Shown piece after piece: positions 44,165-56,414 of a DNA stretch of 64,000 bases. Position 1 is the stretch's first letter. Every line of letters begins with the position of its first letter. A model generated the notes under the pieces. The model was given only the letters and a program-made list of their open reading frames with translations. It did no database searches and was not told the origin of the DNA. The DNA is taken from NCBI GenBank assembly GCA_009760855.2, contig WPIO01000054.1:178501-242500 (forward strand). Reading direction: 5' to 3'. The stretch is from Cristatella mucedo (lineage: Eukaryota > Bryozoa > Phylactolaemata > Cristatellidae). The position numbers and the translations under genes were made by a program.

Positions 44165-44420
44165 CCGACTAGGCTTATATCAATTCAATATATTATATCA
44201 ATTATATTATATCAATTAAATTATATTATTATTATATTGTATTATATATATATATATTATATTATATTATATATTATATTATATTATTGTATTATTATTG
44301 TATTATTGTTATATTATTATTATATATTATATAAATTGTTAAATTATATCAATGAAATATTATATCAATATATTATATCAATTCAAATTGATCAATAAAT
44401 CAATGATTATGATTGATTCG
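44165..44420. repeat. AT-rich simple repeat
   Basis: TATTATA, TATCAAT and TTATTG units without a single period. Confidence 0.9.
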
Positions 44421-44813
44421 AATGATTGAGGATTGATTCGGATCGAAATCCCGACGAGGCGATTGACTAGGCGATAGAGTGCAGAGAGGCAGAGCAGCTA
44501 CTTCTTAACCTAGCCACTGGTAACGCTCTTAGCAGACCGGTCGCGCAATTGTGAACTTAAGCTGGCCAAATCTTAAACGGCCGGTCTTGGAATGGTGCCG
44601 TCTGTCACTTTGGGACGGCGCTACGCTGTCGCACACGAACTTGAACGTCTTGGCGCGCACCCCCCACCACGCCTCCTCCTCACCCCCCCCCCACCCCGCC
44701 ACCACGCCACGCCTCCTCCTCAGTCCCCCCCCCGCCCACCACCACGCCCGGAGGAGCGTTGTGCGACTTTCGCAGCAGATGGCGAAGCTTGGTAGCCGAG
44801 AATGAGACAGAGG

Positions 44814-44849
44814 CTCCGCGTCCTTCACACTAAAGTGAAGGACGCGGAG
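44814..44849. repeat. 15-bp stem, 6-base loop hairpin
   Basis: CTCCGCGTCCTTCAC and its perfect complement, with loop ACTAAA. Confidence 0.9.
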
Positions 44850-44869
44850 GACGCCGAGCCAATTGCAGA

Positions 44870-45015
44870 TTCACTTCAAGAATGATTTTACTTCAAGCAT
44901 GATTATACTCACCATTCAATTGCATTTCACTTTACAGCAAATGTAAAGCGCCTAGAGAGAGATTAAGTTCTCTGAGGGCACTTTATCAAGTACATTATTA
45001 TTATTATTATTACAG
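44870..45015 (+). mobile_element. L2-A 3' tail
   Basis: TTCAAGCATGATTATACTCA, CCATTCAATTGCATTTCAC, TGTAAAGCGCCTAGAGAGAG and TTTATCAAGTACATTATTAT are nearly identical to the copies at 11.0 and 24.9 kb. Confidence 0.85.
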
Positions 45016-46229
45016 CTAAGAAACTTACAGCTAAAGACACCCCAATGCTAGAGAAATTTTGCGATAACAATAACAATAATAATAATACGTATAGGTCAGT
45101 TTTACAGCGCCCGACGAAAGCTAAATATCTACCCAGGGGCTTGACAACTCGCGGCCGGAGAAGTAATGACCAAGTGTTAACGGCAAGTAAGGTAGCCATC
45201 TTGCTTAGACAGCCATGCAGAGGCAAACAAGTATTGCGCTTAGGCGTAATGACGCATAATAAAGGCATAATATCATGAGTAAATTAGGCGTAATCAAGCA
45301 CGCAAGTGGACATTCGAGGCTACCACTGACCTCGGTATGACCTCGCGCCAACAGCATGCACTGCATCGTGCGCAGACAAGAGCATCGAGCACGCGGGAAC
45401 AAAGATGGCCGACTTCGGAATGGCCGAATTCCTAAGCCGGAAAGATGGCCAATTGCGGTGAGATCGATTTCGCTTGCCGCCTCTTGCTGACGATAGCCTC
45501 AGAATGCATCTAATCTTTTTTAAGCAACGACGTACGCTCTCCTGCTGCTGCCTACTGCGGCACGTTATTTCCAGCCGCCCTTCGCTGCTACTTCCGTGCC
45601 CCTCACTACCTCGATAGCGCTTCTTATTTTTCACTTTCTTTTCGCTGCGTGCGATGAAGTCTGTTGGCGCATGAGACTGCCCCCGCGCGACCGACGGGTG
45701 TCCGCGCAGCGTGAAGGCGGCGGCCGCGATGTCATTATTGTAGTGCCACAACCTAGCCTCGATTTCGCGTCGGCGGTTCCGCTGGCACCCGGTGGCTGCG
45801 GCCAGCTCGCAGCGATGCACGCGTAGGCTTAGGGCACATCCGCCGCCGCCGCCGCTGCATTTCTCTCTGCCGGCGGGCCGGAGAGCTCAGAGAGCGAGAA
45901 ACTCGCGCACCGAGCGCGCGCGCGCGAGAGGCGGACAGCGCTGCGGTCGCCGCCGAGCGGCTTTCTCGCTCGACCGTGCGGCCGATCGCCATATCGGCGA
46001 TGCGACCCGCATTTTTGACGCGACGTCGCGGTGCGATATGGGGGGCCCTGCGGCGGCGCATTCGATTGTATTTGCACGCTGCAGAGTCAACAACGAGCGC
46101 AGCGCAGCGAGCGGCGCTGCGCTCGGCGTTTCTAACTGGAACTGGCTACCCGACTAGGACCCCGCGATAACGACGTCGCTGGGCCCGAACCACTGCCAAT
46201 GCAAAAATGCGTTGTCAAGCAATTTATAT
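45016..46229. other. No gene recognised, contains a LINE-B remnant
   Basis: LINE-B 3' sequence is seen at 45540-45675. From 45700 to 46150 the DNA is CpG-rich with no supported coding region. Confidence 0.4.
45540..45675 (+). mobile_element. LINE-B 3' end fragment
   Basis: CGCTGCTACTTCCGTGCCCC, TCACTACCTCGATAGC, TTTTCACTTTC and GATGAAGTCTGTTGGC follow LINE-B at 31600-31700. Confidence 0.6.
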
Positions 46230-47240
46230 GTATATACATTTAAATAATAATGATAAAAATACATTTGACATGGCCCCCTCAGATAACTCAATCTCTTTCT
46301 ATGCATTTTACATTTCCTGCAAAAAAGCACTGTCGAATGGTGAGTGGTATCCTGTTCGATAAACAACAAGAATAACGTGATTAGGGGTGACGTGCACAGG
46401 GTCAGCGTGCAGGTGTGGTTAGTGGCAACTGTGGTTAGTGGCAGAATGCACAGCGTCAGTATGCATAAGCGCATAAAAGTCGAATCACAGGGACCAGCTA
46501 AATACAGTAATAAATAGATGCATTTTTAGTTTATCTTTTGATGTGTTCAAGTGAGGAGATGTCGTGATGCATGTCTGGAGTCTGGAGCTCCAGGCTTTTG
46601 GAGCATACGAACTGAAGGCATGGTCTCCAAAAAATTTGAGGTTTGTACGATTTATAGGTAAACGATTGGATTCAGGAAAGCGGACGGTACGTTGCTCAGC
46701 CTGGTGGGGAAAAAGATCTGGTGGGTAGTATGGAGCCAAAGAATGAAGTGTCCTAGGAGTGAGCTACGAAACCTTGAAGTCGATCCGTTGCCTGACTGGT
46801 AGCCAGTGCAGGTCGGCCTGAAGTGGTGTGATGTGGCAACTGCGATGCTCACGACAGACAAGCTTAGCTGCAGAGTTTTGCACCATCTGCAAGCGCCTGA
46901 TTGCACAGGCCGGTAGACCAGCAAGCAGTGAGTTACATTCGTCTAGACGGGATGTCACAAATGCATGGACCAACTTAGATGTGGTATCCCTATCTAAATA
47001 AGCCCGAATTTTAGCTTATCTTTGTAGCTGAAAGTAGGCAGACTTGACTGTGGAGCTGATGTGGTCGTCCAATGAAAGGTCACTTTGAAACATGACACCT
47101 AGTTTTCGTGCAGATTCAACCGGAGATATGCTGGCAGAACCAATTTTGAGCGTTAACCTGTCTAATTTCTGAATCACACTTAGCTTGCTCATTACTAGTA
47201 AGTTGGTTATATCATCATTTATAGTAAGTACACTATACAG
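46230..47240 (-). mobile_element. L2-A LINE, longest minus-strand 3' end
   Basis: Minus-strand translation in order: KLGVMFQSDLSLDDHISSTV, VHAFVTSRLDECNSLLAGLP, LQMVQNSAAKLV, then LHWLPVRQRIDFKV, GDHAFSSYAPKAW and LKMHLFITVF, across two frames with stops. The 3' UTR and tail end near 46232. It is a 5'-truncated, inactive copy, more diverged than the other two. Confidence 0.85.
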
Positions 47241-49067
47241 CATACACTATATAGACTATATAAAAATATATTTGAATGGTTATTTTTGAAAATTGATACA
47301 ATATTGTTTGTTGTTCTAAGACATGCCAGAAACTAAGTCGCGAAAGACGCGCGGACCTGCAGAGTCACAGGCAGGTGCTGCGTATTTTGCGAAACTGCTG
47401 TTTTCAGGTTAGTACGAACACATTCGCCGACTATTCTCAAGTACGCAAGCGGCGCAGGGAACGAACGCTCGCGTATTTGGCGCGAGTGAGACGCACCTAA
47501 TAAAACTCGGCGAGCAAATGCGGCGGCGGCGCTGTCTACCTGAGGAGCGAAACGCACGCGCGCTTGATCGGGAGCGTAGACATTGGACTCTGTCATGCGA
47601 CCAAGGGCGCTTACCTGCGCGAGCCCGCCAAGGTCGCTCGACGCCTCAATGACTCTTGAAGCGTCGACTGATTGCATAACATAATAATATAATATAATTC
47701 ATTCGTCAATGAACAACAAGCGTAACGCGGTTAGAGGTTGCGTGCACAGGGGGTCAGCGTGCGAATACGGTTTGTGGCAGCGACGCACAGCGAGCAAGCG
47801 GAACTACTCAGTGAAAACCAGCGAGCAGCGGCCGAGCGGCAGCCATCGTGACCTTTGAGCGGCAGCAGCAGACGAAGCCACCGTGACCTTTGAGCATCAG
47901 CAGACGAAGCCAGCGTGCCCAGCCCAGCCCCGTCTTCCCGTCTCCCCCCGATCGGTAGCGCGAAGTCGAGCTATAGAGGCAGTTGATTAAGACATCGGAG
48001 CGTGCGCGCAGACTTACCGGAACCGTAGGCGAAACGAAATGAATCGCTGAAGCACCGATGAGCCGACGACTACGTACGATGCACCAGAGAGAGCGAGCGA
48101 GCTGAAGCAGCTGGATCTAGTGCGATTGCAGTCAGCTGCAGGCGCTGCCATTACCTGCAAGCCAGCTTTTTCGGGAGACCTTGATGCTGGAACAACATTG
48201 CGCTAAATATTATATAAAGATATTATGCTGCAAAATATCAAATATTATATAAAAAAAATCACCAGGAAAATAGTATGCTGCAAAGGCTATACCAAGTCTT
48301 CGCGGTGGCTCCGCAGGGGCTTCGGTTGACCCTGCGTTGTGCAGGCGTCAACCAGCTGGACCGCAGCACGAGTTCTGCCTAAGGAAGGGATTCTGCCTAC
48401 ATCGTGCATGCAAGACATCCGACCTGCTGTACGAGCGCGATCAAGTTGTGGGAATGTGATCAATATTGAAATCAAAAGTTACGATCATATCACGTTTCTT
48501 TCACGCCACTCATCGGCTTAGTAGCTTTACAGGCATCAGCTAATGTCCTGCTTCTCGCCCCCTACCTGCAGTGTAGCGAACTCATGTAATATGCAGGCGC
48601 GACTCGCTTTAAATGGACTCGCTGTTAATACAAATTACCAATGCGGCTTCTACGCAGCCTACTGTCTTAACGTGCCGTAAACTGAGATTACTCCGCGCGG
48701 CAGTAGCGAGCGTAGTTCAGATTTATATATAATATTTCAAAGTTGAGGCCTGCGGAATAATAACTAATCTGGCTAATGTTCTCTCGCGGCTAACTCGCTG
48801 CAATAGTGGCGTTCTCGCATTTCTCGACGCTGCATTGCTGCTGCACACCGTAGGCTGGTCGTTAGTAGTTTTCTTTTAAAAGAACCGTTACGCAAATACT
48901 ACGCGCGGTTAAAACAGACGTTAGATATGAACGCAGCGCCGCCTGGCGACGTCGAATCTCAGAGACTGATTTCGTGCTCGGTCGGTTACTGCGACTGCAG
49001 GTTATCGACAAACTGGCATTTGCTTTCTGCCCCAAGCCTAAACGTACAAACAAACGTTCACAGAAAA
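47241..49067. other. No gene recognised
   Basis: A minus-strand frame at 47333-47677 has ordinary composition but no domain. An L2-A 3' UTR fragment lies at 47700-47800. The remainder is unassigned. Confidence 0.3.
47700..47800 (-). mobile_element. L2-A 3' UTR fragment
   Basis: AACAACAAGCGTAACGCGGT, TGCGTGCACAGGGGGTCAGC and GTTTGTGGCAGC parallel 46368-46450. Confidence 0.6.
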
Positions 49068-49195
49068 AACCTAATTCATTTGTATAGCATCCTATGAGAT
49101 CTCGATCTCTATTTAGGCGCTTCGCATGCGCCGCATGGCTTTGACCCCAAAACCTCGGTTGTCCAAGACCTGACCCCCGATGGGCCAGACCAGGG
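49068..49195 (-). mobile_element. SINE-1 copy, diverged
   Basis: TAATTCATTTGTATAGCATC, ATTTAGGCGCTTCGCATGCG and AAACCTCGGTTGTCCAAGAC are the complement of SINE-1. Confidence 0.6.
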
Positions 49196-51328
49196 CAGCA
49201 ACAGTAATTCCTTTATTTTCGCTTATAATTATATTAATTATAATTATTAATTAATTAATTAATTATAATTATATTCGTTATATTCCTATTATACTCCTTT
49301 ATATTTGTATTCGCGAAAACGCGCGGCTGTCGTGACGACGGCTGTGTTGTCGTCACGTTGGCGAAGCTGATGGCATGTATGCACTGGTGGTCCACGCTGC
49401 GCCGCGAACTGCTCCGGAGCGCACGGCGTGAACAGTCGGAGAAGGGAGTGTACGGCTCGCGTGCAGGCGCACGTGCCGACGCACGAGCGATAGGCGATAT
49501 CGTTCGGAGAGCGCCCATTCGGCGGGCGGAACGTGGGCCGGCGGAGGGGGGGGTGCGGCGGCAGAACCACGTGACGGCGACGACGCGCCCACATTTGCTA
49601 GCCGGCGACGCTGGCGGGCGAGCGTACGTACCGGCGGTCGTAGCCGTCGTTTGTACAACCCCGGAGCACGTGACGTGAACGAAGAGAGAGTGCATTGCGT
49701 CCGCGCAGGCCGGTAGATAGGCAGCGTGTGCCAAAAGCGCGGCAAGAATCCGGTCACTTGCCGGCGCACACGGCGCCCGTCGAGCGGATGGAGCTTCTTC
49801 GGTCGGGGCCGAAGCCTAAGTCATGGCATGCCACACTCACAGTGCCACCTGGCGGTGCCATCGCGATGGGCCGGCTGGGGAATTTAAAGAACCGGCTACC
49901 GCCGCAGAGCTTTCGAGAATGAAGGACGCGTCGAAGGCCACGATCATCACGCGAAGCTGCCACAAACGACAGCCGCTCGCCAACTGAGACTAGCGAAAGG
50001 GTCTATAATAGATAATAATAGGTAAATGTAATATATATATATAATAACATTATATATATATATGTATATATATATATATCTATATGAGTAATGGTATTAT
50101 ATATATGATATAATGTAATAGATAACAAGTAATATAGTAGATAATAATGAATAATTATTAATAAAATATAATGACATAATATAGTACAATGATGTATTAT
50201 GTGGTATATTTACAGTATGATGATATGATATAAATACAATAATGGAATATAATGAATAGACTCACACTCGAGCGACATTTTTTTTCAAATGCAGCAACGA
50301 AGCGACGCCCGAACCCCAAATTGAAGGGTATAAGGCGTCGTCTCCTGACCCGACCGACGGCACGCTCGTCAGGATCGTCCGTGGGCGTCCGCAGATACAT
50401 CGCCTCCGGCTGCTCAGAATCGGGTCGCGAAGTGAATCGCACAGTGACTTGCACTGGAATCGTTCTTCGTCAGCCCGAGAGCGCTATGCATCGCACGATT
50501 CGTTCGCCTGCAGCACTCGCGCGGCGCCGCAGTCGGTACTTACTTAGTACACGGCTCTCCGCTAAATAATGTCTATTTCGCCGACAAACAAGCCGACGCT
50601 GGCACTCGCCCGCCGATACGAGCTGCTCGTTTTGCAATCTATTTCCGCCAACGGCCAGCGCAGCAAAGGAAGCAGCGGCGGCGGTGGCAGCGGCGGCGGC
50701 GGCGAGCACGCGAAGGTCGCCGCACGCCTCGAGGCTCGTCCAGCTAGAGGCCGCACAGCGACGTCAGTTTTTCTAGGTTTTCCTAAGCGCGAGCGCGAGC
50801 GCGTACGAATCGTCGACTCGAGAAAAATAGCGGAAAGACGCCAGCTGCTGCTGCTGCTGCTTCCGGTGCTGCTGCTGCTGAAGCGCATCCGAGCTGCCGG
50901 TTGCATCTTCGATTGGGACGGCTGTAATGCGTTTCTCGCGAGCAACGGAACACCGCAGAGACCTCAAAGCCTTCGCTGTGTAGGTCTGTTTTGCGTTTTT
51001 GCTGTTCATATCGATGCTTCCTGTTTACCTTACGTTCGCCGATCCAGCTTTTCTCACCCGGGGTGCAGATCCCGCTCGAAAGAGGGCCCAGTTCGAGGCC
51101 CGAGCGAGGGGGCCATGAAGTGGGAATACTAGTATTATAAATACTAGTATACAGTATTATATAATTATTATTTAAACTTAACTTATATAATCCTCTTAAT
51201 TACTATAAAACTTAGTATAAATACTCAGGGGCCGCTAGTCAGTACCGTGAATAGGGACCGGAAGCGAAGGCGCTGCTCCGTGGCGGATGAGTTCGGAGGT
51301 CGCGGCGCGCTCGGGCAGGATAAATCTT

Positions 51329-51480
51329 AGCTGATTAAACAGCCTCTTTTTGTATAGCGACAGAAGAGCCTTTATGGCTATCACCACCGCTTGCAGTGGC
51401 GATAAAGAATCGCCCACCGCAGGAATCGAACCCACGATCTCGGGACCGAGGTCGTGAAAGCAACCGCCCTATCGCTGACT
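51329..51480 (-). mobile_element. SINE-2 copy, well preserved
   Basis: TTAGCTGATTAAACAGCCTC, TATCACCACCGCTTGCAGTG and GCAGGAATCGAACCCACGAT match the copy at 3399-3577 almost base for base. The minus-strand B box is GGTTCGATTCC. Confidence 0.85.
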
Positions 51481-51641
51481 CATCGACTTCGTCGGCCGAT
51501 AGCGCTACGCATGGACGTCGCTGCTTGCATTCGGACAGCGTTTCCGACTCACGTTCGCCCTGGGGTGCGTGTTAGAACGGCGCTGAATAGTAACGCGCCC
51601 GGGCGCGCGAAGCCTCACCCAAAGAGGGCCGGGTCTTTGCT

Positions 51642-51688
51642 GACACGCGTCGCCTTACCGACCCACGCTCGGTATGGCGACGCGTGTC
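51642..51688. repeat. Two-part hairpin
   Basis: GACACGCGTCGCC pairs with its exact complement (outer 13 bp). Inside, TACCGA pairs with TCGGTA. Confidence 0.85.
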
Positions 51689-51926
51689 GGCCAACGCCCG
51701 GCTGCCACGAGCTGAAACGAAGTCAAGAAGTTGAAACTAAGTGCCAGCGAGTCGTTAGGCTTTCGGGGGGGGGGCAGAGCGACCTTGCACTTCGTTTCCG
51801 TCCGCGCGGCTGCGGTCGTTCGCCAGGGCCTGAGCGCTGTCGATCGTTTTGTAAACATTTTAGAGTGCCGTGTCATGACGTACGGAATACGGCATCGTTG
51901 CGTGCAATTTGCGAGCTCCACAGACC

Positions 51927-51963
<37 letters not shown>

Positions 51964-52618
51964 GTCGCTGTCGACGCAGCAGACAATGGCCCGGACCAGT
52001 AAGCCTCGCGCCCGAGGGCCAGCGGCGCACGACCCGAGGACGCGAGGCGATGTAGCGGAGTAACGGCGCCGCTGCCGCCCCCGCCGCCGCCGCCGCCGTC
52101 GCCGCGTGCTTCGGCCAACGCTCGGGGGCTTTTCAATCGACGCGACGCGGTTCGCGACGCGGCGGCACATAAAGAGAGTGCCGAGCGCGCGACGCGTCAT
52201 TAGTAGGAGCGACGACACGAGCGCAGCCGCAGCAGCCTGGCACAATGGCGCGTCGGTAACGCCGAGCGTACTCGCGGGCTCAAGGAGTTTGCGCTGGAGC
52301 TTAGCGGCCGCAAAGCAAATTGGGCGTAGCGAGCCCTTCAATTTCGCTGCGTCGCTCGCGCGCGGCGGCGCAGCGCCGCCGCCGCGCGCGCCCAGGCGAT
52401 CCCAAACGCACACGGGTCCGACGATTCTCGCTGATTCTCGCACGACGGGAAAAGCTCTCGAATTTCCAGAGGGTCGATGACGCGGCGGGCGGCGAGGCCG
52501 GCGAGCGCAGCTGCCCGGCGGCGACTTTGTCGCCGACGACGCCGCCGCTCTCGCCACCGCCCTCGCGCCTTTCGCCTTTTTTGCAGGGCCGTCTCGCTCG
52601 CGCGCGCGCGCGCGAAAC

Positions 52619-52668
52619 TCGAGCGCAGCAGGCGCTCCGGAGCCTCGGAGTGCCTGCTGCGCTCGAGC
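52619..52668. repeat. 16-bp stem hairpin
   Basis: CTCGAGCGCAGCAGGC pairs perfectly with the right arm. The 18-base centre can extend the stem with one mismatch. Confidence 0.9.
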
Positions 52669-53280
52669 TGCTGGCCTGCTAGTTCGGCATGACGAAGAGC
52701 GTCGTCGTAGTCATTGCGTCCGCACGCCGCACGCCGTCTTTCACATCGCTGTCGCCATCTTTCGGGCGCTAGGCCCAAGCGTCGTTTGCCGACGCCTCGT
52801 TCCCCTGGGGAGAGATCTCCCGGTTGGCGTCGCGGCGTCGGTTGGGATGCGAACGGCAGGCGCCGTAGTCAAGGCGTCTAGGGCCGCGTCTCCTCCGCGG
52901 CTCATCGTCAACGCGAAAGAGTAAAGGAAACAGGCGGCGCAGTCGGGCATCGGTCGACCGTCCAGGACGAGGGCGCACCCGGCGGGCGCCGCATTAATGT
53001 GCCGCTCGGCCGGTGGGTTTTTTCGGAAATGAGGCAGCGTTCGAGTGGTTATTCTAAAACTCGTTCGTCAGCTGAACACTACGCGGCGCCAAGAGACTCG
53101 CCGCGGTCCCCTCGGCAGTTGAATTGTGTCGAATGCCTCACCTCGGGACTGCAAACGTGCAGGAGCGACAGAGAGCCACCAGCATGAGAAAATGGTGCCT
53201 ATATAATGGCGACGACGCGGGTCACCTGACTCCGTTCACCTGACGCCGGTCACCTGACTCTAATGACGCCGGTCCCCAGA

Positions 53281-53448
53281 ATATAATTCATTTATATATT
53301 ATTCATTTCATTTATATAGCGCCCCAAGAGAACTTAATCTATATTCAGGCGCTTCACATATGCCTCGGGGCTCGAGCCCACTACCTCAGTCAGACCTTGG
53401 TCGGGGCGAGCACCTTAACCGCTAGGCCAAATCAGCTCGCCCACAGGC
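53281..53448 (-). mobile_element. SINE-1 copy, well preserved
   Basis: Complement of SINE-1: ATTTATATAGCGCCCCAAGA, TATTCAGGCGCTTCACATAT, GGGGCTCGAGCCCACTACCT and GAGCACCTTAACCGCTAGGC. Confidence 0.85.
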
Positions 53449-53924
53449 TGTCTCCGGCAACGTAGGCCCCAGAGCTCCTGAAGCTCCGACGAACGAGACA
53501 AACGCTACTTTGAGCGAAAAGATTCACCAAAATAGAGGAAAAAACGAAAGAAACGAAAGAAAATAGAGGAAGAACGGCAGCTGACTCAGCTCAGCCTCTT
53601 CTTTACATCGTCTAAAGAGCGTAGGCGTCTTTAGCGCCGACTGCACCGGAAGCAGACTGCCTGCTTCAAGACTCGATACCAGACGCGAGAGACTTCTCCC
53701 GCTGAACTGAGGCTGAGAGGGGCGGCTTCCGAGCCTCATTGCTGGCGGCTTCCGAGTCTTTCGCTTAGATGCGCGGCTCGTGGTTGAAACGGAGCTGCGC
53801 ATGCGCGCACGGAATCCTTATTCGCCCATTTAGTCAACAGGTTGCGGTAAGCTTGTGAACTTGAGTCATGCTTGATGACAGTCTGCACGTTACCACTAAT
53901 CGTCGTGTCGCGCTTTTTGTACAG

Positions 53925-54015
53925 CATATGTATAGTGCCTAGAAAGCTATTCAGTTCTCTGACAGCGCTATAGCAATGTCTTATTATTATAATTATTATC
54001 ATTCTTATCACTATT
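53925..54015 (+). mobile_element. L2-A 3' tail
   Basis: GTATAGTGCCTAGAAAGCTA, then TTCAGTTCTCTGACAGCGCT and TTATTATTATAATTATT. Confidence 0.65.
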
Positions 54016-55023
54016 ATTAAAAGCAAGCATCGTCTCGGTGGATCTCGGACGGCCTTTGCACGTGAACTCGTTTCTCGGAAAAGCAAACATTCATTGGGCG
54101 CTTCAGATGCCGGACTATCTATTTATTATTATTATTATTATTAGTTATTCTATTTATTATATATATATATATTCACATTATACTATATATGTTATATATA
54201 TATATATATATTACTATATGTATATAGTATTCTATTTATTATTATTAATATTAGTCGATACAGCTGCGGCAACTCTTGTTGGGTGCTCTCTTTGAGATAT
54301 GCCAATCGTTGAATGCAAATTCGCAAATACTTACGGTAGCTCTCTGCTCCGCGATTGACAACTACGAGCTTGGCCACTGAATTGTAACCGACATTCGCTT
54401 ATGAGACGGCCGCGATAGGCCGAGGCTTATGAGCGGTGCGAAGCTTGATATATGAATGGGATTATTGCAGGAATTACGACCTAGCCATTAAATAGGGCTG
54501 GCGCGGGGCTGACTGTGGTCACTGTCTCGATATAACTGGCTACCTGCTGGTTATTTGCTGGTTACCTGCTGGCTTCGACCTCGATCGACGTCGAAGCGGT
54601 CGATCGATCGACGATCGATCGTCACAAGAGTCGTCGGCAAATCGGCTGCAGCAGCATTGCCGTCATCACTCGCTCACTCCCGCCATTATGTCCGAGATCG
54701 AGCGACGATTCCCTATTTTAGCTGCCGCATTGTCCTCGCGGATGGACAGGCTGGGCAATTTGTAGAAGAATTAAAAGCAAATTAGGTTGCAGAAGATGTA
54801 GAAGAAAATTTGCAGAGAAGACAGCGTGTCACAGCGCAGCGGAAGAGAGCAGTCGCAGTTGCAGCGAGCTAGATCGGTCTAGCTCGCTTCAGCCTCTATC
54901 GACCTTGCCGGCCGACAGCTGGCGCCGGCTCGCCGCCGTCAGCGATCGCAGCCAAAAGCACTGGGGGACACGCCCACCAGCTGGGGACACGCCCACAAGC
55001 TGGGGACACGCCCATACGCCCAT

Positions 55024-55066
55024 CGCATCCGTCCGACTGCCGGAATTCGGCAGTCGGGCGGATGCG
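55024..55066. repeat. 19-bp stem hairpin
   Basis: CGCATCCGTCCGACTGCCG pairs with the right arm with one T-G pair and loop GAATT. A second hairpin (11-bp stem, loop TCGG) lies at 54863-54888. Confidence 0.9.
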
Positions 55067-55739
55067 AAATTGCAGCTTTATTTTCATGCACATTTAGTCA
55101 ACGGATAATCAAGGCTAAGTGGTGGTTAATTAGAACTTTTCAAGACAAAATTAGCCAACTTTGGCTGCAAGAACCACTCGGCCGAGAACGGCGAATGCAA
55201 TCAATACAAATTGGTTTAACGGCAATACAGCATCATGAAATGGATTAGAGTCTAATTCATTATTGCCATCCGGGTGTCACATGTGCTCGCCCTCCGTAGC
55301 CGACTATCCGCGGGAGTTTGAACGAGCTGAACGAAGCGATTCAAGTAAGGTAAGAGACACGACACACCCACTTCCACAGCTCCTGATTCTAGGCCATTTG
55401 TCTCTGTATCTGATCCTTAATACGGTTGCCTGGATGCCTGTAAATAAAAGAATGCAGTCGCACTCTAAAGACGCTATGGCGGCTCAGCTGATTGGTCAGC
55501 AGATACAATGCAGCATTTCCACTCTGACCGCACCCGCCACTCTCCTTCATAACTAGCCGTGGCTGAACAGCCTTCTGAATTAGCCCAGTTTCTGCCTAAA
55601 TTAGACGCCCCTTTCTGGCGCTTACAGAATGTCAGCGGTCGAAGCGTTAGCTTTGCCAGGTCCTGGACAATTTAATTCACTTTCACACTTCTACAGCTCT
55701 TGTTTAACAAGAAAGTAAAGGCCTGCTGATTCAACGAAC

Positions 55740-55885
55740 TCGATTTATAAATCGACCGAATCGGCTTTCACGATAATCACGAGTGCTTGCAGTTGGCAAT
55801 TAAGGAATGACAAACTCGAACCCTGCGAATGACAAACTCGAACCAAAGCTCATTATGACTGAGCACCGACCGAGCTGAGCTAAAA
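55740..55885 (-). mobile_element. SINE-2 copy, diverged
   Basis: GGCTTTCACGATAATCACGA, GTGCTTGCAGTTGGCAATTA and AACTCGAACC (a B-box remnant, duplicated) follow the SINE-2 order. Confidence 0.5.
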
Positions 55886-56016
55886 CCAAGGCAACACAAT
55901 CTTCTCTCTCTCTCTCTCTCTCTCTCACACACTTTTTCGCTGCCGTCTGCTGAGGCGCTTCTTTTCTTAGCCGCCCTATACGCGGTGGCTCGAATACCTA
56001 CTTCTACAGCTGTCTG

Positions 56017-56410
56017 CTACTTGCTTCTTAAAGAGTCCACCTTAGTCAAATAGGCTTCACTTTTTCTTTGATGCTCATGAACTTGATGACGTGAAGCTCG
56101 CGGACTACCATATGCTTGCTGAGATTGACTTGGCTTTTGGGGGCTCAAGAAACACTCTAGCGTAGCGTCAATTTCATCCTCATCGCTATGCTGTGTTACT
56201 GATAGAAAGTACATTACCATGAAACCAGTTGGCAGCGGAAGCAGTCCCCACGTGGCGATGCAACTGGACTGAATGCATTCTAAGCTTCTCAAGCATGCTC
56301 AACCGCGTGACAAGATTGGTGGTTGATTCCATGCATGATCCCCACTGATGTCTGGCACTCGTCGACGATGCGGTCACTAATGCAAGGCAACCAAGACCCA
56401 ATGCCATAGC
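56017..56410 (-). other. Possible coding exons, unrecognised
   Basis: Two overlapping minus-strand frames have protein-like composition. One contains SVTQHSDEDEIDATLECFL and ends at 56017. The other contains TRLSMLEKLRMHSVQLHRHV. A CTTTCTATCAG acceptor-like site precedes the first. No family is recognised, and the L2-A copy begins directly upstream, so this may be chance or transposon-derived. Confidence 0.2.
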
Positions 56411-56414
56411 CTGG

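Larger units (their letters stand above)
49196..53280. other. Alternating AT-rich and CpG-rich DNA, no supported gene
   Basis: AT-rich tracts lie at 49205-49315 and 50005-50260. CpG-rich blocks lie at 49320-49990 and 50270-53200, with a (GCC)n run at 51928-51964. Frames of up to 300 codons here overlap on both strands and are dominated by Arg/Ala/Pro, which is what CpG-rich DNA gives by chance. The GC-rich block could be the promoter of an unseen gene. Confidence 0.4.
53449..55739. other. No gene recognised
   Basis: This holds an L2-A tail (53925-54015), an AT-rich tract (54118-54250), GATCGATC-type repeats (54580-54625), hairpins at 54863-54888 and 55024-55066, and three near-identical CTGGGGACACGCCCA units at 54962-55015. 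No coding region is supported. Confidence 0.4.

Noticed and set aside
51655-52557. 300-codon minus-strand frame in the 50-53 kb GC-rich block
   Set aside because: It is low in recognisable motifs, overlaps equally long plus-strand frames, and includes a (GCC)n run. Openness follows from base composition.
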